Shown piece after piece: positions 54,181 through 64,000 of a stretch of 64,000 nucleotides of DNA. Location of the stretch: the NCBI GenBank assembly GCA_016415585.1, contig CP066552.1:3782001-3846000 (forward strand), in the 5' to 3' direction. This stretch comes from Pectobacterium carotovorum. GTDB taxonomy: Bacteria > Pseudomonadota > Gammaproteobacteria > Enterobacterales > Enterobacteriaceae. How positions within the stretch are numbered: position 1 is the stretch's first letter; each line of letters opens with the position of its first letter. A program made the position numbers and the translations under genes. The notes below the pieces were generated by a model, which saw only the letters and a list, made by a program, of their open reading frames with translations, made no database searches and was not told the DNA's origin.

Positions 54181-55767
54181 TTAGAATCGGCCGATGGCGG
54201 CAAACTCCTGCGACTGCACTTTAAACTGTGACATACTTTCTGCCAGCAGGCGCGCCTGATCTTCCAGTGAGCGCGTGGCCGCGGCGGACTCTTCTACCAG
54301 AGACGCATTTTGCTGTGCGACTTCATCCATCTGCGATACCGCCAGATTTACCTGCCCAATGCCATTACTCTGCTCACGCGTTGCCGTTGAGATCTCACGC
54401 ATCAGGGACGTCACGCGGGCCACAGCGTCAGAAACGTCATTCATCGTTTCGCCCGCCATTTTCGCCATAACGGTGCCTTCACTGACGCGACTTTGAGATT
54501 CTTCCATCAGCATTTTGATCTCTTTGGCCGATTGCGCGCTGCGCTGTGCCAGACTGCGGACTTCCCCCGCCACCACGGCAAATCCACGCCCCTGCTCACC
54601 CGCACGTGCCGCTTCAACTGCCGCATTCAGCGCCAGAATATTGGTCTGGAACGCGATGCCGTCGATCACCGCCAGAATATCGCCAATGCGTGCTGAACTG
54701 CTGGAGATCATCTGCATTTTCTCAATCATGCTCCCCACGGTTTCACTGCCTTTATTGGCAATGTCGGACACATTTTGCGCCAGCGAATGCGCTTGCTCTG
54801 CACTCTCCGCGTTCAGCGTCACCGTAGCGGTCAACTGCTCCATGCTGGCTGCGGTTTCTTCCAGCGAGGAGGCTGACTCTTCCGTACGCGCGGCTAAATG
54901 GGTATTGCCGGAAGACAGTTCGCGCGCACCGACGTCAATCTGCATACCGGCATCACGGACGCGGCCCACGGCGGTTGCCAGCGAATGCTGCATGGCCTTC
55001 ATCGCCTGAATCAGGCGGCCAATTTCATTATTGCCGCCATCGGCGATGCGCTGAGTCAGGTCGCCGCGGGCAATAAACTCCAGTTGGCCGACCGTCTCTT
55101 CAAGCGGAGATAAAATGGAACGCTTCAGTGCGATCCAAGCAGCTAACACCAGCAGCAGAACGAATACACAGGCAATACCGATAATCGTCAAACGCTCGAA
55201 CGCAAAGCTTTCAGCTTCTGCGAGCATGCTTTCACCCACTTCAAGGCCAAAGTCGCGGAATTCGTTCGCCACCTTATCCATCTTAACGCTGAGCGGCGGT
55301 AGCACATCCTGTAACAGCACGTAATAGGCTGCAATATCACCACGTTTCAGCGCATCCACCATCGGCTGAACGCCAAGATTCATATACTGTTCGTAATTGG
55401 TTTCAACCTCTTCCGCCATTTTGGCGCCACGTTCCGTTACGGTGCCATAGGAAAGAAAACGCGCCATTTCTTTGTGGGAGAGCGCCGTATAAGCCTCTGC
55501 TCGTACTACCGACGCATTCGCGAGATCGATCAGTCCGTTTTCCATCTGACGGGCAGCCAATGCCGATACCGTTCTTGCACGCAGCGAAGCGGTATAGCTC
55601 CCCGCCAGCGCTGTAACTTCTTTACCCTGAATCTTGTCGATTGTCGTCAGCGAAATGATTCCCTGATTGATTGAGGTGATACCGATTCCGCACACCAGCA
55701 ATAAAAGCAGCACCATCGTTCCCAACAAAGCAATCAAGCTCGTCTTGATTGTGATATTTCTTAACAT
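54181..55767 (-). CDS. Methyl-accepting chemotaxis protein, Tsr/Tar-like
   Basis: Encodes 528 residues from ATG 55767 (MLRNITIKTSLIALLGTMVL), preceded by AGGGAAA. It has a first membrane helix (~11-31), a periplasmic four-helix-type sensor (~32-190), a second membrane helix (~195-215; IIGIACVFVLLLVLAAWIAL), HAMP, and a signalling hairpin with NILALNAAVEAARAG and flanking methylation helices. It lacks the C-terminal NWETF pentapeptide, so it is a low-abundance-type receptor relying on others for CheR docking. Ligand unknown. Confidence 0.92.
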   Translation of the reverse strand: MLRNITIKTSLIALLGTMVLLLLLVCGIGITSINQGIISLTTIDKIQGKEVTALAGSYTASLRARTVSALAARQMENGLIDLANASVVRAEAYTALSHKEMARFLSYGTVTERGAKMAEEVETNYEQYMNLGVQPMVDALKRGDIAAYYVLLQDVLPPLSVKMDKVANEFRDFGLEVGESMLAEAESFAFERLTIIGIACVFVLLLVLAAWIALKRSILSPLEETVGQLEFIARGDLTQRIADGGNNEIGRLIQAMKAMQHSLATAVGRVRDAGMQIDVGARELSSGNTHLAARTEESASSLEETAASMEQLTATVTLNAESAEQAHSLAQNVSDIANKGSETVGSMIEKMQMISSSSARIGDILAVIDGIAFQTNILALNAAVEAARAGEQGRGFAVVAGEVRSLAQRSAQSAKEIKMLMEESQSRVSEGTVMAKMAGETMNDVSDAVARVTSLMREISTATREQSNGIGQVNLAVSQMDEVAQQNASLVEESAAATRSLEDQARLLAESMSQFKVQSQEFAAIGRF

Positions 55768-55843
55768 TTTCGTTTCCCTGGAATTACAAATGATAAATAA
55801 ATGCGGAGAAAAGCTCTGCATAACGTGATCTTGATCATGTTCC

Positions 55844-55870
55844 CTATCGGTAACAAACCTGCTTTCTTTA
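55844..55870 (-). promoter_or_regulatory. Sigma-28 (FliA)-type promoter of the chemoreceptor gene
   Basis: On the minus strand TAAAGAAA (55863-55870), an 11-bp spacer, and ACCGATAG (55844-55851) fit the sigma-28 pattern with two changes in the -10. It lies about 77 bp upstream of the start at 55767. Confidence 0.7.
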
Positions 55871-56015
55871 AAGAAACTTTAGTAACGAAAGTATTTTTAG
55901 TTAAACGACTCACACAGGCGCATAGCACCTCGGTACGCTAAAAATCGGCGACATCAAACACTTTTTGGCTATAATGACGACCACGCTATTTCAGGTTTAA
56001 GAGAAGGAAACCGAC

Positions 56016-56546
56016 ATGAGTCTGAACAATGTCCCGGCGGGTAAAGATCTGCCGGAAGATATCTATGTAGTGATTGAAATTCCCGCGAACGCCGATCCGA
56101 TCAAATATGAAATTGATAAAGATACCGGTGCACTGTTTGTAGACCGTTTTATGTCTACAGCCATGTTCTACCCATGCAACTACGGCTACATCAACCACAC
56201 GCTGTCTCTGGATGGCGACCCGGTTGACGTTCTGGTTCCGACCCCATATCCGTTGCAACCAGGCTCAGTGATCCGTTGCCGTCCTGTTGGCGTGCTGAAA
56301 ATGACTGACGAAGCGGGCGAAGATGCCAAGCTGGTTGCCGTTCCGCACAGCAAGCTGACTAAAGAATACGATCACATTAAAGACGTTAACGACCTGCCTG
56401 AACTGCTGCGTGCGCAGATCGGCCACTTCTTTGAACACTACAAAGATCTGGAAAAAGGCAAGTGGGTGAAAGTTGAAGGTTGGGATAACGCTGCTGCGGC
56501 AAAAGCCGAGATCGTTGCTTCCTTCGAGCGCGCGAAAAACAAATAA
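56016..56546 (+). CDS. ppa: Inorganic pyrophosphatase
   Basis: Encodes 176 residues, standard for the family I enzyme. [14 protein letters not shown] carries the metal-binding aspartates and [13 protein letters not shown] the third site. Hydrolyses pyrophosphate and drives biosynthesis forward. RBS AGAAGGAAAC precedes the ATG. Confidence 0.98.
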   Translation: MSLNNVPAGKDLPEDIYVVIEIPANADPIKYEIDKDTGALFVDRFMSTAMFYPCNYGYINHTLSLDGDPVDVLVPTPYPLQPGSVIRCRPVGVLKMTDEAGEDAKLVAVPHSKLTKEYDHIKDVNDLPELLRAQIGHFFEHYKDLEKGKWVKVEGWDNAAAAKAEIVASFERAKNK

Positions 56547-56582
56547 GCGCCACGCATTACTCACTCAAGATATAGCACGATC

Positions 56583-56609
56583 AAAAACACCGCCTTACGC
56601 GGTGTTTTT
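56583..56609. terminator. Terminator of ppa (bidirectional with ytfP)
   Basis: AAAAACACCGC and GCGGTGTTTTT form a perfect 11-bp stem with a 5-nt loop between convergent ppa and ytfP. Confidence 0.9.
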
Positions 56610-56645
56610 ATTTATGGCGACCATGACTTGATTGGCTACTCGGCC

Positions 56646-57005
56646 TCAAGCCTCTTCTTCATCTTCTTCGCTGCGCTTTAGCCAGTCACCGCTGGCAATA
56701 CGCGTCAGCCCTACAACAGGGTGTTTGTACAGATAGATCCAGGCACTGCCCAGAGGAGTACGAATCAGCTCACGTTGGTATTCGTGGCCGTCTCGCTTTA
56801 AGGCATCCAGCTCTGTCAAAATCGACGAACTAATGCGATAGACCTCACAATGGATTTCTCCATCACCGGGCACGACTGCCGGATAATGGCCGAGATCGTA
56901 CAGCTCGAAACCCGCAAGCTGACAGTCCCCTAACCATTGCGCATTTGTCATCCAATGACTGTTTCCCTGTTTGCGTCGTAAACTGCCGTAAACAATAATT
57001 CGCAT
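56646..57005 (-). CDS. ytfP: Gamma-glutamylcyclotransferase-like protein YtfP
   Basis: Encodes 119 residues with the family start MRIIVYGSLRRKQGNSHW and the Glu/Asp-containing LDALKRDGHEYQRELIRTPL. The cyclotransferase-like fold is clear; the substrate is not established. It starts 2 bp after tamB and completes the tamA-tamB-ytfP operon. Confidence 0.92.
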   Translation of the reverse strand: MRIIVYGSLRRKQGNSHWMTNAQWLGDCQLAGFELYDLGHYPAVVPGDGEIHCEVYRISSSILTELDALKRDGHEYQRELIRTPLGSAWIYLYKHPVVGLTRIASGDWLKRSEEDEEEA

Positions 57006-57007
57006 CG

Positions 57008-60000
57008 CTAGAACTCAAACTGATAGAGCACATCTAATGCCTGGCTAATTCCAGACACCGCTTCCAAGTATAGTTTTGGCATCAGGCGATAACGTAGCGT
57101 TAACGTTGCCAAAGAATCGAATATGCCAACACCATATTTTACTTGCAGACCCGGAAGGACGTAGCCGCTGACGACAACTTGAGAATTATCGCCAACACCC
57201 TGTGTATCCAGAGCTAAATTACTTACGCCAAAGGCCTCGCCGATTTTACCCACAACTTGACCACTTTGTGCAACCCCTAAACCGACTAACATTGAGGTCA
57301 TTGCCGAGCTATCTGCTCCGCCGCTGTCCAAACCCTGCCCACGCAGCAGATAAGAGAGCGCTTCCTGCTGTGACATGGCCGGATCGGAGAAGACTTCCAG
57401 CTTCGGTATCGCGGCCATGCCAGTGACGCGCACGCCGGCAATGACGTCATTCGCCGTGTTGTCTGGGTTACGAATGGCTTCGATATTCAGGATCGGCTGA
57501 TCCGGTGGTCCAGAGAACAGAATCAATCCTTTGCGGACGATCAGATCCTGCCCGTAGGCTTTAAAGCGGCCAGACGGAATGTCGATCTGGCCGTTCAGCC
57601 CTAATCCACGCTCGTCCTGAACCATTTTCAGGTCGCCCTGTAGGCGAGCCGACAGCCCGAACGCATCCAGTTGCACATCATTACCAACGCGGATCGTCAG
57701 GTTGCTGTTAATCGGAATCGCGGCGCTAGCTTTCTTCAGCGGCTGACGTTGGGCATCCAGCATCACTTCATCCGATGATACCGCCACCGCACTTTCCGGC
57801 ATGTCTTTAACGACAATGCGCGCCCACGGAATACTGACCGATCCGTTTAGCGCAAACAGCTGCGGCGTGGCCTCGAAGACAATATCCGGCGAGACATCCA
57901 GCCGCGCCATCGGCGGAATCGTCACCCGCAGTTTCTGGCCTTTCGCGGCAATTCGCGCACGCCAGGCATCTGGCCGCGACCAGTCTGCGTTCCCGCCGAG
58001 GTTCAACTGCCCGTTATTCGTTTTCAGGAAGCCTTGCAGCGTTGACGACATCCCACTGAAATTCACCGCCAGCCGCCCGTTGGTCAGATCGATCGGCATC
58101 CAGTTGCCATCAATATCTAACCGCTCCAGCACCATTTGACCGAAGAGTTGAGGGCGCGCCGCATCCCCCGCCAGACGCAGGTTCGCATTCAGTATCCCCG
58201 CCGCTTTTTCTCCTTTACTCAACGCAGGGTTGAGCAACGCCAGCGAAATAGTATTGATCGTGACATTGCCGCCGAGATTGCGCCGTCCCTGCGGATCGGT
58301 TACCTGAATATCACCGCTGAAACGCCCGTTTTCGCGAATCGCCATCAGCCAACCAAGCTGCGCCCGCCCGCGGTCGAGCCCGGCATTCAGTGTAAAGGTA
58401 TCAAAATCAATCGGTAGCGTGTTGCCCTGCATCTGCTGGCGAACGCTCACGCCGTTACCTACCAGCGATACTTTCGCCTGCGGTAAACCTTGTCCCGCCT
58501 GCCAGCTAACATCAGCACCACCGGTAAACGTTCCGGCCAGTACCGTATCCGCCGTCAGAAATGGCTTTAACATCGCGAGATCGAAGCGGTTCAGTCGAAT
58601 ACTCGCCTGCCCACTCGGCCCGGCTTCAATCGCCTTCGGTACGCAAAGCTCAGCATTCGGATTACGCCAGCAGTGCGTGCCGATAGTGATTTTCTGCTGT
58701 GTATTCAGGTAATCCAGCGCCATATCCTGCGTCAGACGCCATTCCCCCACGGGGGTATCAAAACGGGTATTGTTTAACGTGCCGCGCCAGCGCTGCTCCT
58801 GACGATCGAAGCTGCCTGAAAGCGCCAGTTGCCCCGCGACCGGCTCACCTTGCATATTCAGCCGAAGCTGATGCTGTTTCTCATTCCCACTGGCATCCAG
58901 CGTTAGCAGCGTAATACTCAGGTCATCCTGCTTCAGAGATTCTAGACGTACGGCCAGTTTGCCCTGAATCTGCTGCTCAGAACGTACATCGCCTTCCACT
59001 CTCACCCGGCTAATCGTCATCGCCTGCCAACGCAGACCGGAAGCGGTGATATCCGCCAGTATCTGCGGTTCACGCAGATTACCGCGCAGTTTGAGTGTAC
59101 CGATGGCGCGTCCTGCCAAACCGGGCAACATGCCGTCCAGCGATGGTGCATTGATATCTGCATCCAACTGCCACTTGTCGCTCAGGTCACCTTTGACGTT
59201 CAACTGGTTGCGGCCTAATGCCAGATTCAGCGCGGGTATTGTCCACTGCCCCGCCGCATTGCCGCGCAGTTCGCCTCTGGCCGTGAGCTTATTCGCTTTC
59301 ACGTTGCCATCTAGCCGCAGTTCTGACACCTGTAATTGCCAGCTTCCGCCATAGACACTGCCTCGCGTCGTTATCTTGCCGTCTATTTTCGCAGGCCATT
59401 CAGGCCACTGCTGCGCGGTATTAATCCCGTTCAGCAGCAGCTCACTACGCCAGCTTATGGCTTTGCTCCAGTCGATAAGCGCACTCAGGTCAGCATTTCC
59501 CTGCAACGCCGCCAGCCGCAGACGACTCAGCGTAAACTGCTGTTCGTTACCTTTGCCATCCAGCAACAGCGTTGCGGGAGGCATATCCGCCCCAGTCAGA
59601 TCGCCGCGCAGCGACAGCGCGTAGTCCGTCGCCTTGCCATTAAAACGCAGCCTGACGTTATCAGCCTGATACTGTGTTGCGCCCGTCAACGGCCAACGAA
59701 CGCGTTCGGTTTGCAGCGTCAACGCCAGCGGCAGCCCGGCTTCCGCCAGCTGAGTTTGCAGCTCCAACTGCGCACGCTGCGGCCCCGACAGGTTCAGCGC
59801 CACATTCAGCTGTTCGCGCAGGCCGCCATCAACCGTCAGTTTCAGCTTCTCGCCTTTGAGCGGATCAATGTTTAGCACGCCGTTTGCTGTCAGCGAGACA
59901 GGCCAGTTATCGCTCAGTGTCGCTTCACCGCGCACATTCAATCCACCCTGTGGCGATTGCACGATCAACTTGTCCAGACGCAAATGCTGTTGCAGGGTCG

Positions 60001-61036
60001 ATGCCTGTACGAAAAGGTTATTAATCAAAATGTCCTGATCGCCCGTCAACCGCAGCTGTTCACCGTGAATCTCGACAATGTTCAGATCCAACGGCAGCGT
60101 GAACTGCGGTAAATCCGGTAACAGCGGTTTGGAGAATAGCTCACTCAGGCGTTCACCCAGCGGCTGTTCTGGGACTGTCGGCTTATCAGAGGCGCTTTCC
60201 GTTTTTGACGTCAGTATCGGCGTCGTCGTTGTCGCAGCCGCGACCGTATTATTTGCCTCGAGTACTTTATCGATCTTAAGCGTTTGCGATGAGCCTTGTT
60301 CGGCCGCTTCACGCACGCTCTGCGCCGTTTCTTTAATAACGGACGTCATTTCCGCCGCGGTCACTTTGCCATCTTCAAACACATCGACAGGGGTTTTCGG
60401 CAAGGCCACCAGCAGCGCGCTGATTTTGGTCGGCAGCAGCGTTAAGGAGCGGCCTTCCCACTGCATTCCGGTGCGGAATTCACCCAGAGAAATCGCCGTG
60501 TCATCCACGGTAACCTGAACATTGCTGAGCGTGAGCTGGCTCAGTGAAATCGGGAAGGGTGTTGAAATTTCCGTTACTGGCTCTGAAGGCGGCGGTGGCT
60601 CTGCCGCCACAGGCAAGGCTTTGGTATCCACAACCACATCGACACGGTTTGCCGACAGGTCATTGATGCACAACTGGCTTTTACGCAGACAACCCAGCGC
60701 AAGCGACAAGTGAAATTCATCGCTCTTTATCGTCACGCCCGGCATCTCGTAGCTGACATTCTTCAGTGTTAAATCACGCCAGCCGCCGCTCACGCTGGCA
60801 ATATCCAGCCCCGGCACCCCCCGTGCAACGGTGTTCAGCAACAGGTGCAGGCCTGGCGTGGTGCCCACCAGCAGTCCCAACCCAACGATTAGCAGCAGTA
60901 AGAAGGCGACGATGCCAATACCCACTTTTTTCCACCAGCGCCCTTTGCGCGCTGGCGTCGTCGGCGCGTTATCCTGCGCAGCGTTTTCTTCCGCTACCGA
61001 ATCCTGGGTTTTTTTTTCGTTTTTCTCATCCATCAT
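57008..61036 (-). CDS. tamB: Translocation and assembly module subunit TamB
   Basis: Encodes 1342 residues, about 80 longer than E. coli TamB. A single N-terminal membrane anchor ([20 protein letters not shown]) is followed by a long beta-rich AsmA-like periplasmic region, with a Ser/Thr/Pro/Glu-rich stretch near residues 225-295 that accounts for part of the extra length. The C-terminal DUF490 domain ends in a phenylalanine. The start overlaps the tamA stop by 4 bp (ATGA). With TamA it supports outer-membrane protein and lipid transport. Confidence 0.96.
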   Translation of the reverse strand: MMDEKNEKKTQDSVAEENAAQDNAPTTPARKGRWWKKVGIGIVAFLLLLIVGLGLLVGTTPGLHLLLNTVARGVPGLDIASVSGGWRDLTLKNVSYEMPGVTIKSDEFHLSLALGCLRKSQLCINDLSANRVDVVVDTKALPVAAEPPPPSEPVTEISTPFPISLSQLTLSNVQVTVDDTAISLGEFRTGMQWEGRSLTLLPTKISALLVALPKTPVDVFEDGKVTAAEMTSVIKETAQSVREAAEQGSSQTLKIDKVLEANNTVAAATTTTPILTSKTESASDKPTVPEQPLGERLSELFSKPLLPDLPQFTLPLDLNIVEIHGEQLRLTGDQDILINNLFVQASTLQQHLRLDKLIVQSPQGGLNVRGEATLSDNWPVSLTANGVLNIDPLKGEKLKLTVDGGLREQLNVALNLSGPQRAQLELQTQLAEAGLPLALTLQTERVRWPLTGATQYQADNVRLRFNGKATDYALSLRGDLTGADMPPATLLLDGKGNEQQFTLSRLRLAALQGNADLSALIDWSKAISWRSELLLNGINTAQQWPEWPAKIDGKITTRGSVYGGSWQLQVSELRLDGNVKANKLTARGELRGNAAGQWTIPALNLALGRNQLNVKGDLSDKWQLDADINAPSLDGMLPGLAGRAIGTLKLRGNLREPQILADITASGLRWQAMTISRVRVEGDVRSEQQIQGKLAVRLESLKQDDLSITLLTLDASGNEKQHQLRLNMQGEPVAGQLALSGSFDRQEQRWRGTLNNTRFDTPVGEWRLTQDMALDYLNTQQKITIGTHCWRNPNAELCVPKAIEAGPSGQASIRLNRFDLAMLKPFLTADTVLAGTFTGGADVSWQAGQGLPQAKVSLVGNGVSVRQQMQGNTLPIDFDTFTLNAGLDRGRAQLGWLMAIRENGRFSGDIQVTDPQGRRNLGGNVTINTISLALLNPALSKGEKAAGILNANLRLAGDAARPQLFGQMVLERLDIDGNWMPIDLTNGRLAVNFSGMSSTLQGFLKTNNGQLNLGGNADWSRPDAWRARIAAKGQKLRVTIPPMARLDVSPDIVFEATPQLFALNGSVSIPWARIVVKDMPESAVAVSSDEVMLDAQRQPLKKASAAIPINSNLTIRVGNDVQLDAFGLSARLQGDLKMVQDERGLGLNGQIDIPSGRFKAYGQDLIVRKGLILFSGPPDQPILNIEAIRNPDNTANDVIAGVRVTGMAAIPKLEVFSDPAMSQQEALSYLLRGQGLDSGGADSSAMTSMLVGLGVAQSGQVVGKIGEAFGVSNLALDTQGVGDNSQVVVSGYVLPGLQVKYGVGIFDSLATLTLRYRLMPKLYLEAVSGISQALDVLYQFEF

Positions 61037-62874
61037 AATTCAGGCCCCAGTGCGATATAGAACTGAACATCGTTCTTCTTCTCTGCATCGCCGATCGGCA
61101 TAGCAACATCGAGTTTCACCGGGCCAATCGGCGAGGCCCAGCGTACACCGACGCCCGTACCGGTCTTGAAGTTACTCCGTTTGATGTCATTCACTGCTTC
61201 ACCTGAATCAACAAAAACCGCGCCCCACCATTTTCCCGTCACGTTGTATTGGTATTCGAGCGAGCCAGTCGCCAGCTTGGACGCACCGGTCAGTTTGCCG
61301 TCGCTGTCGCGCGGCGAAATAGATTTGTACTTATACCCGCGAATGCTGCGATCGCCACCGGCAAAGAAACGCAGTGAAGGCGGAACGCGGGAGAAATTAT
61401 TGGTCTCAATCCAGCCCAGATTGCCACGCGCCACAAAACGGTGTTTATCCGCCAGCGTACGAATCCAGACGTTTTGTGCCTGAACCACGGCAAAGTCGAT
61501 ATCCGATCCCCAAGTGGTGTCAGAAATATCGATAGAATAGCGCTGCGTATCGCCCCACACCGGCATCAGACCGCCGCGTTGGCGGGTTCGGTTAATGCTC
61601 ACGCCCGGATAGATCAGCATCGTGGTATCCGTCACGCTTGCCTGCGTAAAGTGGTCGAGGCTCCAGCGCAAGTTAATCGCGCGTTGCCAACCGCTGGAGA
61701 GATCCCAGTAGCGCGCCACGTTCAGCGTGGTGCCATCGGATTTAGTATCGTTGAGATCTTCGCGCTTGAAACCACCTTGCAGCAGGTAATACTGCTCAAG
61801 TGGGTTCTTCAACAAGGGAATTTTGTAGCTAAAATCGAGCGATTGCTCCGGCGCAGACACGCTCAGGCTGCTTTCCAGACTGTGGCCCCGTGAATTCACC
61901 CAAGGCTTATTCCAGGTCGTTTTAAAACGGGGGCCAACATCCGTGGCATAGCCAACCCCGGTTTCAATCCGGTTACGGGTTCGCGGCGTCACCACGGCTT
62001 CTAACGGCAGCACCTTGGTGCTTTTCGACTGGTCGAAATCGGGTGATACCACGACGGAATTAAACCACCCCGTCGCAGAAAGACGGCGGTTTAACTCACC
62101 GAGGTCTTCGCTGGTATACACATCGCCTTCATGAAACGGCACCAGATTTTGCAGATAATCTTCGCGGATTTGCGCGCCCTGAAAACGTACAGCACCAAAG
62201 CGATAGCGTTCACCGCTATCAAAATCGATATCCCAAAACGCTTCTCTCTTTTCCTGCATCACGCCCAGCTGGCTTTGCAGGAAACGCGCATCGAAATAGC
62301 CTTTGCGTAATGACAAACCGTTCAGCCCGCTTTTAAAGCGATCGAAATCGCCATGGTTCAGCACAGAACCGATTTCCGGGCGATCGTCTTTAACCAGCTG
62401 TTGGTAGTCTTTATCGTTGTGTGCGCCGCCGCGCAAAGTGATGTTCACCCCGGCAATTTTTACCGGTTCACCGGGAGTGACGGTGGCAATCAATACGGGT
62501 CGTCCGCCATTAACGGCAGGCCGGAATTCGAAACCAATCTGTGGATCGTAGTAGCCGAGCGCGCGCAATCCCTGACGGATCGCTTCATCGACGCGTGAGC
62601 GGAAACGCCCGTCGGCATTAACCTCATCGACCGCAATGGTAGATAAGCGCGCCCGTACATTCTTTTGTAACTGCCCTTCCAGCCCCATGACTTGCAGACG
62701 CACATTCGCCGCCTGGCTCTCTGGGGCCAGCATAAGCAGCGCGCACATCAGGCCAAGAACCCGGTATCGTGGCGCACCGCAGCCAGCAAAGCTATTTTTT
62801 TGTCCTGCGATGCCTTTTTGCCCGGTAACGCTTTTTTTTCCAATGAAACTTTTCGTTGAGATGAAAATAGTCAC
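61033..62874 (-). CDS. tamA: Translocation and assembly module subunit TamA
   Basis: Encodes 613 residues. From [20 protein letters not shown] onward it is a standard TamA: POTRA domains, then an Omp85-type 16-strand barrel ending [10 protein letters not shown]. The GTG start at 62874 has a strong AGGGAG upstream. It gives a ~54-residue leader in which a Lys/Gly-rich stretch of about 35 residues precedes the hydrophobic core ([13 protein letters not shown]) and the AQA-type cleavage site, much longer than usual. A shorter start is possible but no better codon was seen. Confidence 0.95.
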   Translation of the reverse strand: MTIFISTKSFIGKKSVTGQKGIAGQKNSFAGCGAPRYRVLGLMCALLMLAPESQAANVRLQVMGLEGQLQKNVRARLSTIAVDEVNADGRFRSRVDEAIRQGLRALGYYDPQIGFEFRPAVNGGRPVLIATVTPGEPVKIAGVNITLRGGAHNDKDYQQLVKDDRPEIGSVLNHGDFDRFKSGLNGLSLRKGYFDARFLQSQLGVMQEKREAFWDIDFDSGERYRFGAVRFQGAQIREDYLQNLVPFHEGDVYTSEDLGELNRRLSATGWFNSVVVSPDFDQSKSTKVLPLEAVVTPRTRNRIETGVGYATDVGPRFKTTWNKPWVNSRGHSLESSLSVSAPEQSLDFSYKIPLLKNPLEQYYLLQGGFKREDLNDTKSDGTTLNVARYWDLSSGWQRAINLRWSLDHFTQASVTDTTMLIYPGVSINRTRQRGGLMPVWGDTQRYSIDISDTTWGSDIDFAVVQAQNVWIRTLADKHRFVARGNLGWIETNNFSRVPPSLRFFAGGDRSIRGYKYKSISPRDSDGKLTGASKLATGSLEYQYNVTGKWWGAVFVDSGEAVNDIKRSNFKTGTGVGVRWASPIGPVKLDVAMPIGDAEKKNDVQFYIALGPEL

Positions 62875-63207
62875 TGAGCTCCCTGATAAAATCGGTCTGT
62901 CGCCTAAAACCTATAGCATGGCTTTTATCACTTCGCCCGCCGCATTGACGGCCGTCGTTGTACGCTTACCTGACAATCCGCCACGCAGCGCCGAAATCTC
63001 CTACCAACTTTGCATGATATTAGTGATAAATACTAATTTTCCACCTTAAGAATAGATTTTCACCTGCAAACATCAATATGCGGCATTACAGATAAACATT
63101 ACCTTAACATTAAACACCATGAAGATATAAAGACAGCCCCCTGCTTCTTGGTTATGCTTTCCATGAAAGCGGGTTATTTACCCAGTCTAGCTGGAGTTAA
63201 CAACGTG

Positions 63208-63846
63208 ATGAGTTCAATTGATAAAACACAGCGGATTACGCAATCCGATGCTCTACCGGGGCGTTCCACCCCCATGCCCGTCGCCAGGCTGCATGTCGTT
63301 CATGAACATTCCATGACGCATGTGCCGGACCCGATGTCTGTCGCTATTTTCGCGATGGGCTGTTTCTGGGGCGCGGAGCGTTTGTTCTGGCAACAGCCGG
63401 GCGTCTACAGCACCGCAGCAGGTTATATCGGGGGCTACACGCCTAACCCGACCTACCGTGAAGTATGCAGCGGGCAAACTGACCACGCCGAAGCCGTGCG
63501 CGTCGTTTTCGATCCTGCGGTGATCAACTATGAGCAGTTGCTGCGGCTGTTCTGGGAAAATCATGACCCCGCGCAGGGTATGCGTCAGGGTGGCGATATC
63601 GGTAGCCAATACCGCTCTGCTATCTATACGCTCACGCCCGAGCAGGAACAGGCGGCACAGGAAAGCCTTCAACGCTTTCAGCAGGCGATGAGGGAGAGCG
63701 GCGACGGCCGTGCTATCAGCACAGAAATCGAGCCTGCGGGCCCGTTCTATTATGCGGAAGACGACCACCAGCAATACCTGCATAAGAACCCGAACGGCTA
63801 CTGTGGGTTAGGTGGCATCAGCATCTGTCTGCCGCCTCCGCGTTGA
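63208..63846 (+). CDS. msrA: Peptide methionine sulfoxide reductase A
   Basis: Encodes 212 residues from ATG 63208 ([20 protein letters not shown]). The active cysteine is Cys52 in [12 protein letters not shown], and the C-terminal [16 protein letters not shown] carries a resolving cysteine. Repairs oxidised methionine (S form). A GTG at 63205 is an alternative start. Divergent from tamA, as in E. coli. The 62875-63207 spacer holds both promoters and no gene. Confidence 0.97.
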   Translation: MSSIDKTQRITQSDALPGRSTPMPVARLHVVHEHSMTHVPDPMSVAIFAMGCFWGAERLFWQQPGVYSTAAGYIGGYTPNPTYREVCSGQTDHAEAVRVVFDPAVINYEQLLRLFWENHDPAQGMRQGGDIGSQYRSAIYTLTPEQEQAAQESLQRFQQAMRESGDGRAISTEIEPAGPFYYAEDDHQQYLHKNPNGYCGLGGISICLPPPR

Positions 63847-64000
63847 CTGCTGGCGGTAATTTCACCGCTCCTGCTATAATGCCCCCGAACCGGGCTAATC
63901 CTCGCCCGGTTATGACCTTCAATAATGATCATAATGTGTTCACTTTTATGTGCTCACCTTTCTGAGGATCGCTGCGTCAATCTCGGCTCATGCGAAAACT
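63847..64000 (+). other. Window end: promoter-like and hairpin sequence after msrA
   Basis: GGCGGT/ACCGCT forms a short hairpin just after msrA. A TATAAT lies at 63875-63880, and AACCGGGC/GCCCGGTT at 63888-63911 forms an 8-bp stem. No ORF of the next gene is recognisable before the end. Confidence 0.4.

Overview
The window is chromosomal DNA of a soft-rot enterobacterium, most likely Pectobacterium. The core genes (eno, pyrG, mazG, relA, rlmD, barA, hldE, glnE, cca, plsY, ppa, tamAB, msrA) look enterobacterial. A rhamnogalacturonan-oligomer hydrolase and transporter pair (rhiN, rhiT) fits a pectin-degrading plant pathogen, and the intergenic spaces are rich in ERIC elements. This placement is by recognition of protein sequences; no search was run.

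Layout. 1-7313 is an accessory islet. It holds the tail of a LysR gene and six toxin-antitoxin loci: ParDE-like, a decayed Phd/RelE locus, Fic with a YhfG-type antitoxin, two DUF1778/GNAT pairs, and RelBE-like. It also holds two GGxR-like small ORFs, a DUF1493 gene pair and a scrap of a P4-type integrase. Three copies of a ~115-bp repeat carrying P4-origin-like decamers bracket the cassettes. 7410-15387 has a large intergenic repeat, rhiN-rhiT, a LysR regulator divergent from an aldehyde dehydrogenase and a DJ-1/PfpI protein, and an isolated DUF1460 protein. 15505-26514 is core: eno, pyrG, mazG, relA, rlmD and the divergent barA. 27059-37246 is the glucarate/galactarate catabolic cluster: garK, garR, garL, gudD, gudX, gudP and the divergent garD. 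37915-40586 has a PAS chemoreceptor and two FlxA-like genes behind a sigma-28 promoter. 40679-53939 is core: ypeB, ligA, hldE, glnE, ygiF, ygiM, cca, uppP, folB, plsY. 54181-63846 has a second chemoreceptor with a sigma-28-type promoter, then ppa, ytfP, tamB, tamA and msrA.

How parts work together. GudP imports sugar diacids; GudD/GudX and GarD dehydrate glucarate and galactarate; GarL, GarR and GarK take the product to pyruvate and 2-phosphoglycerate. Upstream regions of gudX and gudP share spaced motifs, so they are probably co-regulated. RhiT and RhiN take up and cleave unsaturated pectin oligomers. BarA (the GacS/ExpS kinase of soft-rot bacteria) feeds the global virulence switch. TamA and TamB form an envelope complex and are translationally coupled.

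The most unusual signal is in the non-coding repeats. A ~73-bp module of consecutive short hairpins sits inside several ERIC elements and also inside an unrelated ~370-bp repeat family. One member of that family has the empty site. Stems in both the module and the host repeat vary in sequence while pairing is kept. The second is the accessory islet: a Fic cassette bracketed by repeats resembling P4 origin iterons, with its antitoxin fused to a winged-helix-like DNA-binding domain.
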